Positions 26,090-38,139 of a stretch of DNA of 64,000 nt are shown one piece after another; position 1 is the stretch's first letter, and every line of letters begins with the position of its first letter. The stretch is from Ruegeria sp. THAF33 (GTDB lineage: Bacteria > Pseudomonadota > Alphaproteobacteria > Rhodobacterales > Rhodobacteraceae). The notes beneath the pieces are model-generated. The model had not been told where the DNA came from. It worked only from the letters and a program-made list of their open reading frames with translations, and did not search any database. The stretch spans positions 1,424,501 to 1,488,500 of the forward strand of contig NZ_CP045384.1 in assembly GCF_009363615.1 (NCBI RefSeq), given 5' to 3'. A program made the translations under genes and the position numbers.

Positions 26090-26383
26090 ATGTATTTGCA
26101 CAAAGTTGAAGGGCCAAGGTCTGTTGCTCTGCCGGATGGATCCATTTTGACGCATGCGGATTTGCCGCCCGCGAACACAAGGCGATGGGTGGCGTCACGC
26201 AAGATTCTTGTCGTGCGTGGGGTGCTTTACGGGCTGATCAGCCTGTCTGACGCAAAAAAGAAATACGGCCTGAGCGACGAAGAATTCAACGGTTGGGTTT
26301 CTTTGGTCGCGGAACACGGCGCCGAGGCGTTGAAGGCGACGGCGCTAAAAAAGTATCGACAACCTAAAGGAGAGTGTGAATAA
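26090..26383 (+). CDS. sciP: SciP-type CtrA inhibitory protein (DUF1153)
   Basis: 97 residues. YLHKVEGPRSVALPDGSILTHADLPPANTRRWVASRKILVVRGVLYGLISLSDAKKKYGLSDEEFNGWVSL-type sequence matches DUF1153, with a helix-turn-helix (SLSDAKKKYGLSDEEFNGW). In Caulobacter SciP binds CtrA and blocks activation of CtrA-dependent promoters in early cell cycle. Here it lies 86 bp upstream of ctrA on the same strand, so inhibitor and target could be co-regulated. Confidence 0.85.
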   Translation: MYLHKVEGPRSVALPDGSILTHADLPPANTRRWVASRKILVVRGVLYGLISLSDAKKKYGLSDEEFNGWVSLVAEHGAEALKATALKKYRQPKGECE

Positions 26384-26469
26384 ATGATTCAACGGTAACG
26401 TCAGATTAACCATTCTTGGTCAGGTTTAATTTTAATTGGAATTATTGACCCGAATTGGAGCAGTGAAAA

Positions 26470-27186
26470 ATGCGCATACTTCTAGTCGAGGATGATCCGA
26501 CCACGTCCAAAAGCATCGAACTGATGCTGACGCATGCGAACCTGAACGTCTATGCGACGGATCTTGGCGAAGAAGGAATCGATCTGGCGAAACTCTATGA
26601 CTACGACCTGATCTTGCTGGATTTGAACCTGCCGGACATGAACGGGCACGAGGTTCTGCGCCAGTTGCGGATCGCCAGGGTGGAAACGCCGATTCTGATT
26701 TTGTCCGGTGCTGATGATACCGAAAGCAAGATCAAGGGATTCGGCTTTGGTGCCGATGATTATCTGACCAAACCCTTCCATCGCGAAGAACTGGTGGCAC
26801 GCATCCATGCCATCATCCGCCGTTCCAAAGGGCATTCGCAATCGATCATTCATACAGGGCGAATTGCGGTGAACCTTGATGCAAAAACCGTGGAAGTGGA
26901 TGGCAAGACGGTTCATTTGACCGGCAAAGAATACCAGATGCTCGAGCTGCTCAGCCTGCGCAAGGGGACGACTTTGACCAAGGAAATGTTTCTGAACCAC
27001 CTGTATGGCGGAATGGATGAACCTGAACTGAAAATCATTGATGTTTTCATCTGCAAACTGCGCAAAAAGCTCAGCAATGCGACCGGCGGAGAGAACTATA
27101 TCGAAACCGTCTGGGGCCGTGGCTATGTGCTGCGAGATCCGCAAAGCAACACGCTGGACGAAACACGGATGGCGGTCGGGCTTTGA
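26470..27186 (+). CDS. ctrA: Cell cycle response regulator CtrA
   Basis: 238 residues of the OmpR class. The receiver domain has the acidic pair E7/D8, phosphorylated D51 ([13 protein letters not shown]), and T/K switch residues ([18 protein letters not shown]). The winged helix contains [30 protein letters not shown] and [10 protein letters not shown], highly conserved in CtrA. It receives phosphate through CckA and ChpT; chpT is at 57876-58472. In Rhodobacterales it controls motility, gene transfer agent and related genes, and is usually not essential. GGAG lies upstream of the ATG. Confidence 0.95.
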   Translation: MRILLVEDDPTTSKSIELMLTHANLNVYATDLGEEGIDLAKLYDYDLILLDLNLPDMNGHEVLRQLRIARVETPILILSGADDTESKIKGFGFGADDYLTKPFHREELVARIHAIIRRSKGHSQSIIHTGRIAVNLDAKTVEVDGKTVHLTGKEYQMLELLSLRKGTTLTKEMFLNHLYGGMDEPELKIIDVFICKLRKKLSNATGGENYIETVWGRGYVLRDPQSNTLDETRMAVGL

Positions 27187-27198
27187 TTTGAACCACCC

Positions 27199-27224
27199 GT
27201 GCCGCCGGTGGTCCAGGGCGGCAC
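27199..27224 (+). terminator. Hairpin 3' of ctrA
   Basis: GTGCCGCC (27199-27206) pairs perfectly with GGCGGCAC (27217-27224) around a 10-nt loop, starting 12 nt after the ctrA stop. There is no U tract, so termination would be inefficient or Rho-dependent. Confidence 0.45.
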
Positions 27225-27258
27225 ATTGCACTCACGGCTCAGCACGTCTGGACCTGGC

Positions 27259-31649
<4,391 letters not shown>

Positions 31650-31656
31650 GCAAAAA

Positions 31657-31691
31657 GTTCCGGAAAGTTCACAAATGTTCTTAAAAAGTTC
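31657..31691 (+). promoter_or_regulatory. GTTC repeat cluster including a LexA-type box (GTTC-N7-GTTC)
   Basis: GTTC occurs at 31657, 31667, 31677 and 31688, spaced 10, 10 and 11 bp. The last two form GTTC-N7-GTTC (31677-31691), the known LexA box of many alphaproteobacteria. The cluster lies between the recG stop and the small gene at 31762, about 70 bp upstream of its start codon. Confidence 0.65.
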
Positions 31692-31761
31692 TTTACCGAC
31701 TCGGATAAATATGAGAACAAAAGGTCAACAAAGGATTAAAGCTCTGACCGGAGGTGATACT

Positions 31762-31884
31762 ATGCTGACCCAGATCAAGACCGTATTCAGCCGCTCACAA
31801 TCGACGATCCTACAGGATGCCGTGGGCGTGATGTCTCTGGTCGTGATCCTGATGGTCGCCTTGCACCTGCCGGTTGGCTTCTAA
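31762..31884 (+). CDS. 40-residue single-pass membrane protein, candidate SOS-induced peptide
   Basis: The protein starts MLTQIKTVFSRSQSTILQDA and continues with one hydrophobic helix ending LHLPVGF. GGAGGT sits six bases before the ATG at 31762, an excellent ribosome site; the open frame back to 31675 lacks one. A LexA-type box lies upstream and a strong terminator downstream (32031-32069), so it is a stand-alone transcript. Size, topology and SOS control recall Caulobacter SidA, a division inhibitor, but no sequence similarity is claimed. Function is inferred only. Confidence 0.65.
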   Translation: MLTQIKTVFSRSQSTILQDAVGVMSLVVILMVALHLPVGF

Positions 31885-31972
31885 ACCTTTCTGCCTGCGA
31901 TCTCGTGCCGAAAAAACCGCGCTGTCATCCCCATTTCAGTCAAGGGTGACCTGCCTGTCCCAAACCCCTTGA

Positions 31973-31991
31973 GGGGCCTTGCCTCGGCCCC
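31973..31991 (+). other. GC-rich hairpin in the 3' untranslated region
   Basis: GGGGCC (31973-31978) pairs with GGCCCC (31986-31991). An alternative pairing CCCCTT-GAGGGG overlaps it on the left. The 31885-32030 stretch has no convincing gene, so the transcript of the 40-residue protein seems to have a structured 3' region of about 150 nt. Confidence 0.35.
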
Positions 31992-32030
31992 GTGCGGTAA
32001 TCCGGACCCCACGCGAGACACGCAATGCCT

Positions 32031-32069
32031 ACCGCCGCCCTTTCGCCCGGAAGGTGCGGCGGTTTTTTT
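32031..32069 (+). terminator. Strong Rho-independent terminator
   Basis: ACCGCCGC (32031-32038) pairs with GCGGCGGT (32056-32063), with an inner CCTT/AAGG stem, then a run of seven T (32063-32069). It ends the rightward transcript of the 40-residue protein just at the stop of the convergent marC-like gene. Confidence 0.85.
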
Positions 32070-32706
32070 ACAACTGGCCGGTTTTGAAAATCTCAAGCAA
32101 TGCGGACAGGACCGAATTGACCGCGACCGAGGCTAGGATCATCCCCATGATACGGCTGATGATCGCTGCTCCTGAATGGCCAATCAGGCGGATGATCGGT
32201 TCGGCCAGAAGCATGAGAACGAAGGCAACTACTAAAACCGACAGCATGACCAATGCGGTAATCCCCTGATCGGCTGCACTGTATCTATGGTTGTCCGTCA
32301 GGATCACCACTGCAAGCATCGCGCCGGGCGAGGCCAGAGACGGAACCGCAAGAGGAAATATCGCGGGATTCTGCTTGTGATACTTATCTTCCTGATCCTC
32401 TTCGGCCTGACGCTGTTCTATGTCTTGTTTGCTTTCGCCAAAGATCATGGTCAGAGCGAACAGAAACAGGATGATGCCGCCTGCGACCTGAAATGAATTC
32501 AGTCCTATATCCAGCGCTTCGATCAGCAATTGCCCAAACACGAGAAAGAACAAAAGGACACCGGCGCTTATTATCGATGCCAACAGCGCTGTTTTGCGAC
32601 GCGCGGCGGCCTCCAGCCCCGCAGTGACGGCAATGAAAACGGGAATAGTTCCAATCGGGTCAATCACGACCCAAAGAGTTACAAAATGCTCGAGTAGATT
32701 TTCCAA
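32068..32706 (-). CDS. MarC/UPF0056 family membrane protein
   Basis: 212 residues with six membrane segments. TLWVVIDPIGTIPVFIAVTAG and the later PLAVPSLASPGAMLAVVILT are the family hallmarks (a paired DP-G-P and P-x-x-x-P-G pattern in two half-repeats). A charged loop (SKQDIEQRQAEEDQEDKYHKQ) separates the halves. The family has no settled function; the old link to multiple antibiotic resistance is not supported. Single-gene unit on the minus strand. Confidence 0.85.
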   Translation of the reverse strand: MENLLEHFVTLWVVIDPIGTIPVFIAVTAGLEAAARRKTALLASIISAGVLLFFLVFGQLLIEALDIGLNSFQVAGGIILFLFALTMIFGESKQDIEQRQAEEDQEDKYHKQNPAIFPLAVPSLASPGAMLAVVILTDNHRYSAADQGITALVMLSVLVVAFVLMLLAEPIIRLIGHSGAAIISRIMGMILASVAVNSVLSALLEIFKTGQL

Positions 32707-32765
32707 AACCCATCCCTCCTTAAATTTAAGCGGAAGGTAAACGGGTTTACATCAAATAGCTATGA

Positions 32766-33218
32766 TCAGGCGCAATCTGCCTGTTCGGCCTGCGCCATGG
32801 CTTCGGCGGCGGCATCCAGCGCCAGCAGAATTGACGCGTGGCGGTTCTTGTAGTCCCGCGCCGGCATCAGGACCTCAAGACCGTCAAACGGCGCATCCGG
32901 GGCGGGGCCGTCCTTTTTCAACATGGCAGCAAGCTGATCGCGCGCTGCTTCGACCTGCGCGCGCGTGGCACCAATGATCGCGTCGCCAACCACCGAAGCA
33001 GAGGCCTGCCCCAGCGCGCAGGCTTTGACATCCTGCCCGAAGGCGCTGACACGTCCATCCTGAACCTTCAGATCAACCGTCACGGTAGAGCCGCAAAGAG
33101 GCGAGCGTTTCTTGACCGTTGCATCCGGGTTTTCCAACCGATCCAGATGCGGGATGTCCGCCGCCAACGCCAGAATGCGTCCGGAATACAGCTTGATCAG
33201 GTCGTTTTCGCCGCTCAT
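32766..33218 (-). CDS. IscU/NifU-N-like iron-sulfur scaffold protein
   Basis: 150 residues. DLIKLYSGRILALAADIPHLDRLENPDATVKKRSPLCGSTVTVDLKVQDGRV is a divergent NifU_N pattern, with cysteines at SPLCGST and VKACALGQAS corresponding to two scaffold ligands. The third cysteine of IscU is not in its usual place; the only other one is near the C-terminus (QADCA). GAGGGAA precedes the ATG at 33218, and the frame beyond this is not coding. It is widespread in alphaproteobacteria next to hisI, as here (divergent). Confidence 0.75.
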   Translation of the reverse strand: MSGENDLIKLYSGRILALAADIPHLDRLENPDATVKKRSPLCGSTVTVDLKVQDGRVSAFGQDVKACALGQASASVVGDAIIGATRAQVEAARDQLAAMLKKDGPAPDAPFDGLEVLMPARDYKNRHASILLALDAAAEAMAQAEQADCA

Positions 33219-33284
33219 GGCTTTCCCTCGTCGTGTGTTCCTCATACATAGTGGCCAGCCCAACGGATGCAAAAGGTTTTTGTC

Positions 33285-33656
33285 ATGTCTCACCCCGTCG
33301 CGTTTGATCCATCGACTCTGAAATATAACGAGGCGGGACTGATTCCGGCAATTGCGCAGGATGAGGTGTCGGGCGAAGTTCTGATGATGGCATGGATGAA
33401 CGCACAGGCCATTGAAAAGACGCTGGAAACGGGCAGGGTGACCTATTGGTCGCGCTCGCGCCAGTCTTTCTGGATCAAGGGCGAAACTTCGGGCCATGTG
33501 CAGGAACTGGTGGATTTCCGCATCGACTGTGACCGCGATTGCCTGTTGGTTCTGGTGCGTCAAACCGGTGCTGCCTGTCACACCAATCGCCGGACGTGCT
33601 TTTATACTGCGGTGCGGGACGGAGCCGAGACCGAACTGATGGCCCCGATGGCGTAA
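33285..33656 (+). CDS. hisI: Phosphoribosyl-AMP cyclohydrolase
   Basis: 123 residues. EVLMMAWMNAQAIEKTLETGRVTYWSRSRQSFWIKGETSGHVQ is the core, and the metal cysteines occur in DCDRDCLLVLVRQTGAACHTNRRTCFY. It catalyses the third step of histidine biosynthesis. The separate PRA-PH domain (hisE) is absent, as usual in this group. ATG 33285 has AAAGG nine bases upstream; an ATG at 33267 is an alternative. Confidence 0.93.
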   Translation: MSHPVAFDPSTLKYNEAGLIPAIAQDEVSGEVLMMAWMNAQAIEKTLETGRVTYWSRSRQSFWIKGETSGHVQELVDFRIDCDRDCLLVLVRQTGAACHTNRRTCFYTAVRDGAETELMAPMA

Positions 33657-33666
33657 CCGAGCCAGA

Positions 33667-34548
33667 TCAAAGTCCCACCATATGCCGGATGTCTGCCGGG
33701 CTGGCACCATCGGCCCGGTATTTCGCGATGGCACGCGCATCGTCGCGTTTCGCCAGCCGTTTGCCGGCGTCATCGCGGATCAGATCGTGATGATAATACG
33801 CAGGCGTCGGCAAATCCAACAGCACCTGAAGCAGCACATGGATGCGGGTGGCTTCGAACAGATCCTGACCTCGGACTACATGGGTGATCCCCTGGGCAGC
33901 GTCGTCAAGAACGACGGACAAATGGTAGGACGTGCCCATGTCGCGGCGGGCCAGTACGATATCGCCGACATTGGTTTCCAACTCATCCGGGGTGAAAGAA
34001 ATTGTTCCTGTTTCGCCACCGGGGCCGGAGCCCAGTTCCAAGAATTGGAATTTGGCCGGATCGTGGATTGTTCGACAGGCCTTGGTAACATCCAGTCGCA
34101 ACACCTGGTCCCTTGGGTGAGGGTTTTGACTTAAGTCTGTGCCCTGGTTAATTTTTCGACACGTACCGGGATAGATAATTCCGTCTGGACCAAACAAGGG
34201 CGCGCCTTCCTGGGGCGCGCTTGCGGCGGCGGCAATATCTTTGCGATTGCACAGGCAAGGATACAGAAGACCTTTCATCCACAACCGCTCCAACGCGCGA
34301 TCATAGATACTCAGCCGATCTGATTGACGCAGCACCGGTTCCGGCCATGTCAGCCCCAACCAATTGAGGTCATCATAGATCTGATCCTCCCAATGCGGAC
34401 GCGAGCGGGACCGATCGATATCTTCGATGCGAAGCAAGAACCGGCCGTGTTCGGATCTGGCCATGTCGCTGGCGATCATCGCAGAATACGCGTGCCCAAG
34501 GTGAAGCGGGCCAGTCGGGGATGGCGCGAAACGCGTTACGAAAGTCAC
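33667..34548 (-). CDS. gluQ: Glutamyl-queuosine tRNA(Asp) synthetase
   Basis: 293 residues: the catalytic half of a glutamyl-tRNA synthetase without the anticodon-binding domain. It shows FAPSPTGPLHLGHAYSA (HIGH motif), LRIEDIDRSRSRPHWEDQI, zinc ligands in LYPCLCNRKDI with a later PGTCR, and KRLAKRDD in place of KMSKS. It glutamylates queuosine at the wobble base of tRNA-Asp. Overlaps the upstream methyltransferase by 4 nt on the same strand. Confidence 0.92.
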   Translation of the reverse strand: MTFVTRFAPSPTGPLHLGHAYSAMIASDMARSEHGRFLLRIEDIDRSRSRPHWEDQIYDDLNWLGLTWPEPVLRQSDRLSIYDRALERLWMKGLLYPCLCNRKDIAAAASAPQEGAPLFGPDGIIYPGTCRKINQGTDLSQNPHPRDQVLRLDVTKACRTIHDPAKFQFLELGSGPGGETGTISFTPDELETNVGDIVLARRDMGTSYHLSVVLDDAAQGITHVVRGQDLFEATRIHVLLQVLLDLPTPAYYHHDLIRDDAGKRLAKRDDARAIAKYRADGASPADIRHMVGL

Positions 34549-35159
34549 GCTTTTTCTATAACATACACGTCAGAGTTAAGGTTGATGCCGGGCAAGTGCG
34601 GCCCGTGTTCACGAAATAGCAAACGTGCGGCACCCATGTCGACCCAATCCGTCAGTCGGCAGGTGAATTTGTGATCTGACAGCGCATGGTCGTTCAGGGA
34701 AAACGCCAGCAACCCACCTTTGGGCAAGGCGTGCATCAACTGGTCGAATGTCTCGGGCGGGGCCGCGCCCTGACCGATGACACCGATGGCGGTGATCACC
34801 GAATACGTGCCGCGCCTGAGCGGGGCCGGTTTGGTGATGTCAAACCCGGTCAGGGTTCTGTAAACACCCTTGGCCTCTGCCTCTTCCAGCATTTTGGGGG
34901 TGGGGTCGATGCCATCGATGACCTCAAATCCCGCCGCCCGCAAGGCGAGACCGGAAAGCCCCGTTCCGCAGCCGAAGTCCAGAATCGGCGTTTGGGGGTG
35001 AGGGTGGAATTGCCACAAAGCCGCGGCCACCCGTCCCGGGGTTGCATATCCCTGTTCCGCGACCTCTTCTTCATAGGTCGCGGCCCAGTTCTGATAATGC
35101 GTTTCAGTGTCTTCAGGTGTGTCGAGATTGTAGGTGCTGTCCAGGAACTTGTCGCTCAT
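34545..35159 (-). CDS. Class I SAM-dependent methyltransferase
   Basis: 204 residues. Motif I is ILDFGCGTGLSGLALRAAGF near residue 60, followed by the acidic residue in VIDGIDPTPKMLEEAEAKGVY and motif IV-like YSVITAIGVIGQGA. Close to Williams-Beuren/UbiE-like methyltransferases in layout. Substrate cannot be assigned. Overlaps gluQ by 4 nt, and trmFO lies 37 nt upstream on the same strand, so the three may be one operon around tRNA modification. Confidence 0.85.
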   Translation of the reverse strand: MSDKFLDSTYNLDTPEDTETHYQNWAATYEEEVAEQGYATPGRVAAALWQFHPHPQTPILDFGCGTGLSGLALRAAGFEVIDGIDPTPKMLEEAEAKGVYRTLTGFDITKPAPLRRGTYSVITAIGVIGQGAAPPETFDQLMHALPKGGLLAFSLNDHALSDHKFTCRLTDWVDMGAARLLFREHGPHLPGINLNSDVYVIEKA

Positions 35160-35196
35160 CCGGTCATGCTAGGCCGAGATCACGCCGCGCGTCCAG

Positions 35197-36537
35197 TCAG
35201 CATTGATCCAACCAGGTTTGCCATTCAGTCTTGGCACGATCGGTATAGGCCTTGTACCGGTCTTTCCGGCCGCGCCGCCCGCCTTTCAGGCCGTCCACGG
35301 GGCGAAACAGGCCAAAGTTTACGTTCATCGGCTGAAACGTCTTGGCTTCGGCCCCGCCGGTAATGTGATGGATCAACGCACCCATTGCACTGTCTTTGGG
35401 CACTTCGGGCAAATCACGACCCTGTATTTCGGCGGCGGCCATGCGACCGGCAAGCAATCCCATCGCGGCGCTTTCAACATAGCCTTCGACGCCCGTAATC
35501 TGCCCGGCAAAGCGGATGTTGGGCTTGGATTTCAAGCGCATCTGTGCATCGAGCAGGGTAGGAGAGTTGATGAACGTGTTGCGGTGGATGCCGCCCAGCC
35601 GGGCAAAGCTGGCGTTTTCCAAGCCGGGGATCATGCGGAACACGTCGGTCTGGGCGCCGTATTTCATCTTGGTCTGAAACCCCACGATGTTGAACAATGT
35701 GCCCAACGCGTTATCGCGCCGCAACTGAACCACGGCATGGGGTTTGACGTCAGGCGCATGGGGGTTTGTCAGCCCAACAGGCTTCATCGGACCGTGGCGC
35801 AAGGTTTCGCGCCCGCGTTCGGCCATGACTTCAATGGGAAGGCAGCCATCAAAATAGCCTGCGGTCTCACCTTCGTGAAACTCGGTTTTGTCCGCTGCCA
35901 GAAGGGCGTCGATGAAAGCCTCGTACTGATCACGGTCCATCGGGCAGTTCAGGTAAGCCGTGCGTTCTTCCTCGGTCTCGCCTTTGTCATACCGGGATTG
36001 CATCCACGCTTTGCTCATGTCGATGCTGTCGGCATAGACAATGGGTGCGATTGCATCGAAGAAGGCCAGCGCGTCCGATCCCGTTTCCGCCCGGATGGCT
36101 TCTCCCAATGCGGGTGAGGTCAACGGGCCGGTCGCAAATATCCAATGGCCGTCATCAGGCAGCGAGGTGACTTCCTGATCGGTGACGCTCACGCGTGGGT
36201 GGGCGCGGAGTTTCGCGGTGACCGTTTCGGCAAACGGGTCGCGATCCACGGCCAGAGCCCCCCCGGCAGGAAGCCTGTGTGCGTCGGCTGTTCTCATGAT
36301 CAGCCCATTGGCTGCCCGCATTTCCCAGTGCAGCAGACCGACGGCATTCTGTTCATCATCATCCGATCGGAACGAGTTCGAACACACCATTTCCGCCAGG
36401 TTTCCTGTCTGATGTGCGAAGGTGCCAACGGTGGGGCGCATTTCATGAATGATCACTTCAACGCCCATTTCAGCGGCTTGCCAGGTCGCTTCGGACCCGG
36501 CCATTCCACCGCCGACGATATGCAAAACTTGTGTCAT
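35197..36537 (-). CDS. trmFO: Folate-dependent tRNA (uracil-5-)-methyltransferase TrmFO
   Basis: 446 residues. The FAD motif [32 protein letters not shown] opens the protein. [13 protein letters not shown], the catalytic cysteine region [28 protein letters not shown]-like [19 protein letters not shown], and [20 protein letters not shown] follow. It forms m5U54 using methylene-THF and FAD. The ATG at 36537 gives the usual N-terminus, but the ribosome site is weak; the frame extends to 36573. Confidence 0.94.
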   Translation of the reverse strand: MTQVLHIVGGGMAGSEATWQAAEMGVEVIIHEMRPTVGTFAHQTGNLAEMVCSNSFRSDDDEQNAVGLLHWEMRAANGLIMRTADAHRLPAGGALAVDRDPFAETVTAKLRAHPRVSVTDQEVTSLPDDGHWIFATGPLTSPALGEAIRAETGSDALAFFDAIAPIVYADSIDMSKAWMQSRYDKGETEEERTAYLNCPMDRDQYEAFIDALLAADKTEFHEGETAGYFDGCLPIEVMAERGRETLRHGPMKPVGLTNPHAPDVKPHAVVQLRRDNALGTLFNIVGFQTKMKYGAQTDVFRMIPGLENASFARLGGIHRNTFINSPTLLDAQMRLKSKPNIRFAGQITGVEGYVESAAMGLLAGRMAAAEIQGRDLPEVPKDSAMGALIHHITGGAEAKTFQPMNVNFGLFRPVDGLKGGRRGRKDRYKAYTDRAKTEWQTWLDQC

Positions 36538-36613
36538 GTGCAGCCACATAGGGCACCGCACACACAGGCGCAACTGCCGTATTGTATGTGACTGATTTGG
36601 TGGAGGGGTCTTG

Positions 36614-36685
36614 GGGTCGCCGCTGCGGGAATGTCAGCGCTGGTGAGAGAGACCAGCTGGAGGGACCTTCCGCCCACGGCGACCC
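36614..36685. other. Intergenic long imperfect hairpin, candidate structured RNA
   Basis: Outer 9-bp stem GGGTCGCCG/CGGCGACCC (36614-36622, 36677-36685), a middle bulged GCGGAA/TTCCCGC pairing, and a terminal hairpin GCTGGT-GAGAGAG-ACCAGC (36640-36658) stack into one rod. It lies between the trmFO start and the 3' end of the crotonase gene (36538-36790), where no ORF is credible. No U tract follows either strand. Confidence 0.45.
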
Positions 36686-36696
36686 AAAAGTGTCTT

Positions 36697-36710
36697 GAGG
36701 CCTTGGCCTC
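36697..36710. repeat. GAGGCC-TT-GGCCTC palindrome
   Basis: A 6-bp perfect inverted repeat with 2-nt centre, 81 bp past the 3' end of the crotonase-fold gene (which reads leftward). It may contribute to transcript end formation together with the rod at 36614-36685. Confidence 0.3.
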
Positions 36711-36790
36711 GACCCAGCTTTGCCACAGAGTTGCCCTTTTGAAAAGTGCAAAAATGAAGACAGTGGCAAAAAATGTTCAAAACAATTGCG

Positions 36791-37576
36791 TCATTGGGTC
36801 CAATTCGGGGGGCGCTTTTCAATAAAGGCGGAAATGCCTTCTTCTGTATCGCGGTACAACATATTCTGCGCCATTGCGTCTCCGGTATAGGCATAAGCCT
36901 GGTCCAAAGGCATTTGCAGTTGTTGATAGAACGCTTCTTTGCCGATCTTCACGGCCACGCCAAGCTTGGATGCGACCAGTTCCGCAAGCCCGTTGGCTTC
37001 TTGTTCCAGCAGCGCTTCTGGAACGACGCGATTTACCAGCCCCAATTCGGCGGCGCGCTCTGCTGAAATGAATTCGCCGGTGGTCAGCATTTCAAAGGCC
37101 TGCTTTCTGGGGATGTTGCGGCTGAGAGCCACCATCGGCGTGGAACAGAACAGGCCGATATTGACCCCGTTTACACCAAACCGTGTTCCTTCCGCCGCCA
37201 CTGCCATGTCGCAGGTTGCAACCAGCTGACACCCGGCGGCGGTCGCAATGCCATGGACTTGCGCGATAACGGGTTGCGGCAGGGACTGGATCGACATCAT
37301 CATCCGGGCGCAACGGGAAAAGAGATCCTGAAAGTAGGCCTTGCCGCCATCTTCGGATTGGCGTCCGGCCGTCATCTGCTTCAGGTCATGCCCGGCGCAA
37401 AACGCCTTTCCCGACCCTGACAGGACCACGGCCCGGATCGAGCCGTCGTCGCGCAGCGCATCAAGTTCGGCTTGCAGCGCAGCCAGCATCTCATCACTTA
37501 GTGCGTTCAGCCGGTCCGGGGCGTTCAGTGTCAGCCGTGCCACCGCGCCCGTGTCGTAACGTTCCAGAATTGCCAT
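36791..37576 (-). CDS. Crotonase-fold protein (enoyl-CoA hydratase-like, ECHDC3-like), catalytic glutamates replaced
   Basis: 261 residues. ARLTLNAPDRLNALSDEMLAALQAEL, VVLSGSGKAFCAGHDLKQM (oxyanion hole) and HGIATAAGCQLVATCDMAVAAEGTRFGVNGVNIGLF define the crotonase fold. In crotonase the two acids lie in GGGCELA and QPEILLG. Here the aligned residues are Q (AGCQLV) and N (GVNIGL), so ordinary hydratase chemistry is doubtful. The ATG at 37576 has GGAGGG upstream. Divergent from the thioesterase at 37635. It is not DmdD by any feature I can see. Confidence 0.83.
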   Translation of the reverse strand: MAILERYDTGAVARLTLNAPDRLNALSDEMLAALQAELDALRDDGSIRAVVLSGSGKAFCAGHDLKQMTAGRQSEDGGKAYFQDLFSRCARMMMSIQSLPQPVIAQVHGIATAAGCQLVATCDMAVAAEGTRFGVNGVNIGLFCSTPMVALSRNIPRKQAFEMLTTGEFISAERAAELGLVNRVVPEALLEQEANGLAELVASKLGVAVKIGKEAFYQQLQMPLDQAYAYTGDAMAQNMLYRDTEEGISAFIEKRPPNWTQ

Positions 37577-37634
37577 CTTGCCCTCCGTTCCCAAGTTGGG
37601 CCAACTCTAGGTCGGCAAGAGCAGGAGGGGAAGT

Positions 37635-38078
37635 ATGGCTTTGGCAATGAATCGGGACGAACTGTCACAATACCTCAAAGAGGTGTTCCCGCAGGTGCAC
37701 AAGGATTTCGTCGTCGAAGATTTGACCGAAGACACGATCACCATGCGCCTTGTGGTTCAGGAGCAGCATCTGCGGCCCGGGGGCACGGTATCGGGCCCGT
37801 CGATGTTCGGGCTTGCCGATGTCAGTGTCTATGCGATGGTTCTGGCACGAAAAGGGCGTCAGTCACTGGCCGTCACCACCAACAGTTCTTTTGATTTCCT
37901 GCGCAAGCCGGAAGGCGGCGCCGATATGATTGCGGCCTGTCGTTTGTTGAAGCTGGGAAAAACACTGGCCGTTGGGGATGTGCTTTTATACTCGGAAGGC
38001 AGTGATCTTCCGGTTGCGCGGGCAACGCTGACCTATTCCCTGCCGCCAGCAGGGTCCGCCGCCGCGAATTTCGGATAA
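37635..38078 (+). CDS. PaaI-family hotdog thioesterase
   Basis: 147 residues. LRPGGTVSGPSMFGLADVSVYAMVLARKGRQSLAVTTNSSFDFLRKPEGGADMIAACRLLKLGKTLAVGDV follows the PaaI hotdog pattern, with the helix containing an aspartate (LADVSVY) at the catalytic position. It probably hydrolyses an acyl-CoA. AGGAGGGGAA precedes the ATG. Divergent from the crotonase-fold gene, suggesting a shared promoter region of 58 bp and a related acyl-CoA role. Confidence 0.83.
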   Translation: MALAMNRDELSQYLKEVFPQVHKDFVVEDLTEDTITMRLVVQEQHLRPGGTVSGPSMFGLADVSVYAMVLARKGRQSLAVTTNSSFDFLRKPEGGADMIAACRLLKLGKTLAVGDVLLYSEGSDLPVARATLTYSLPPAGSAAANFG

Positions 38079-38082
38079 AAAA

Positions 38083-38103
38083 GGCCGGGGACAGGCCCCG
38101 GCC
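38083..38103 (-). terminator. Rho-independent terminator for the DUF1127 gene
   Basis: GGCCGGGG (38083-38090) pairs with CCCCGGCC (38096-38103) around 5 nt. On the minus strand it is followed by six U (AAAAAA on plus at 38077-38082). On the plus strand it can also help end the thioesterase transcript. Confidence 0.8.
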
Positions 38104-38112
38104 CAGGAAGAG

Positions 38113-38129
38113 GTCCCAATAATTGGGAC
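38113..38129. repeat. 17-bp perfect palindrome between convergent genes
   Basis: GTCCCAAT-A-ATTGGGAC lies between the DUF1127 stop (38140) and the terminator at 38083. Its role is unclear; it may be a second stem of the 3' region. Confidence 0.4.
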
Positions 38130-38139
38130 TGGGGATCAG

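Noticed and set aside
26384..26469. CtrA self-binding site (TTAA-N7-TTAA) between sciP and ctrA
   Set aside because: Several TTAA half-sites exist, but no pair has the 7-bp spacing.
31885..32096. 71-codon minus-strand frame over the terminator region
   Set aside because: It runs through a strong hairpin terminator and has no ribosome site or homology signal.
36791..37576. Assignment of the crotonase-fold gene as dmdD
   Set aside because: It is far from dmdA and lacks the catalytic glutamates expected of a methylthioacryloyl-CoA hydratase.
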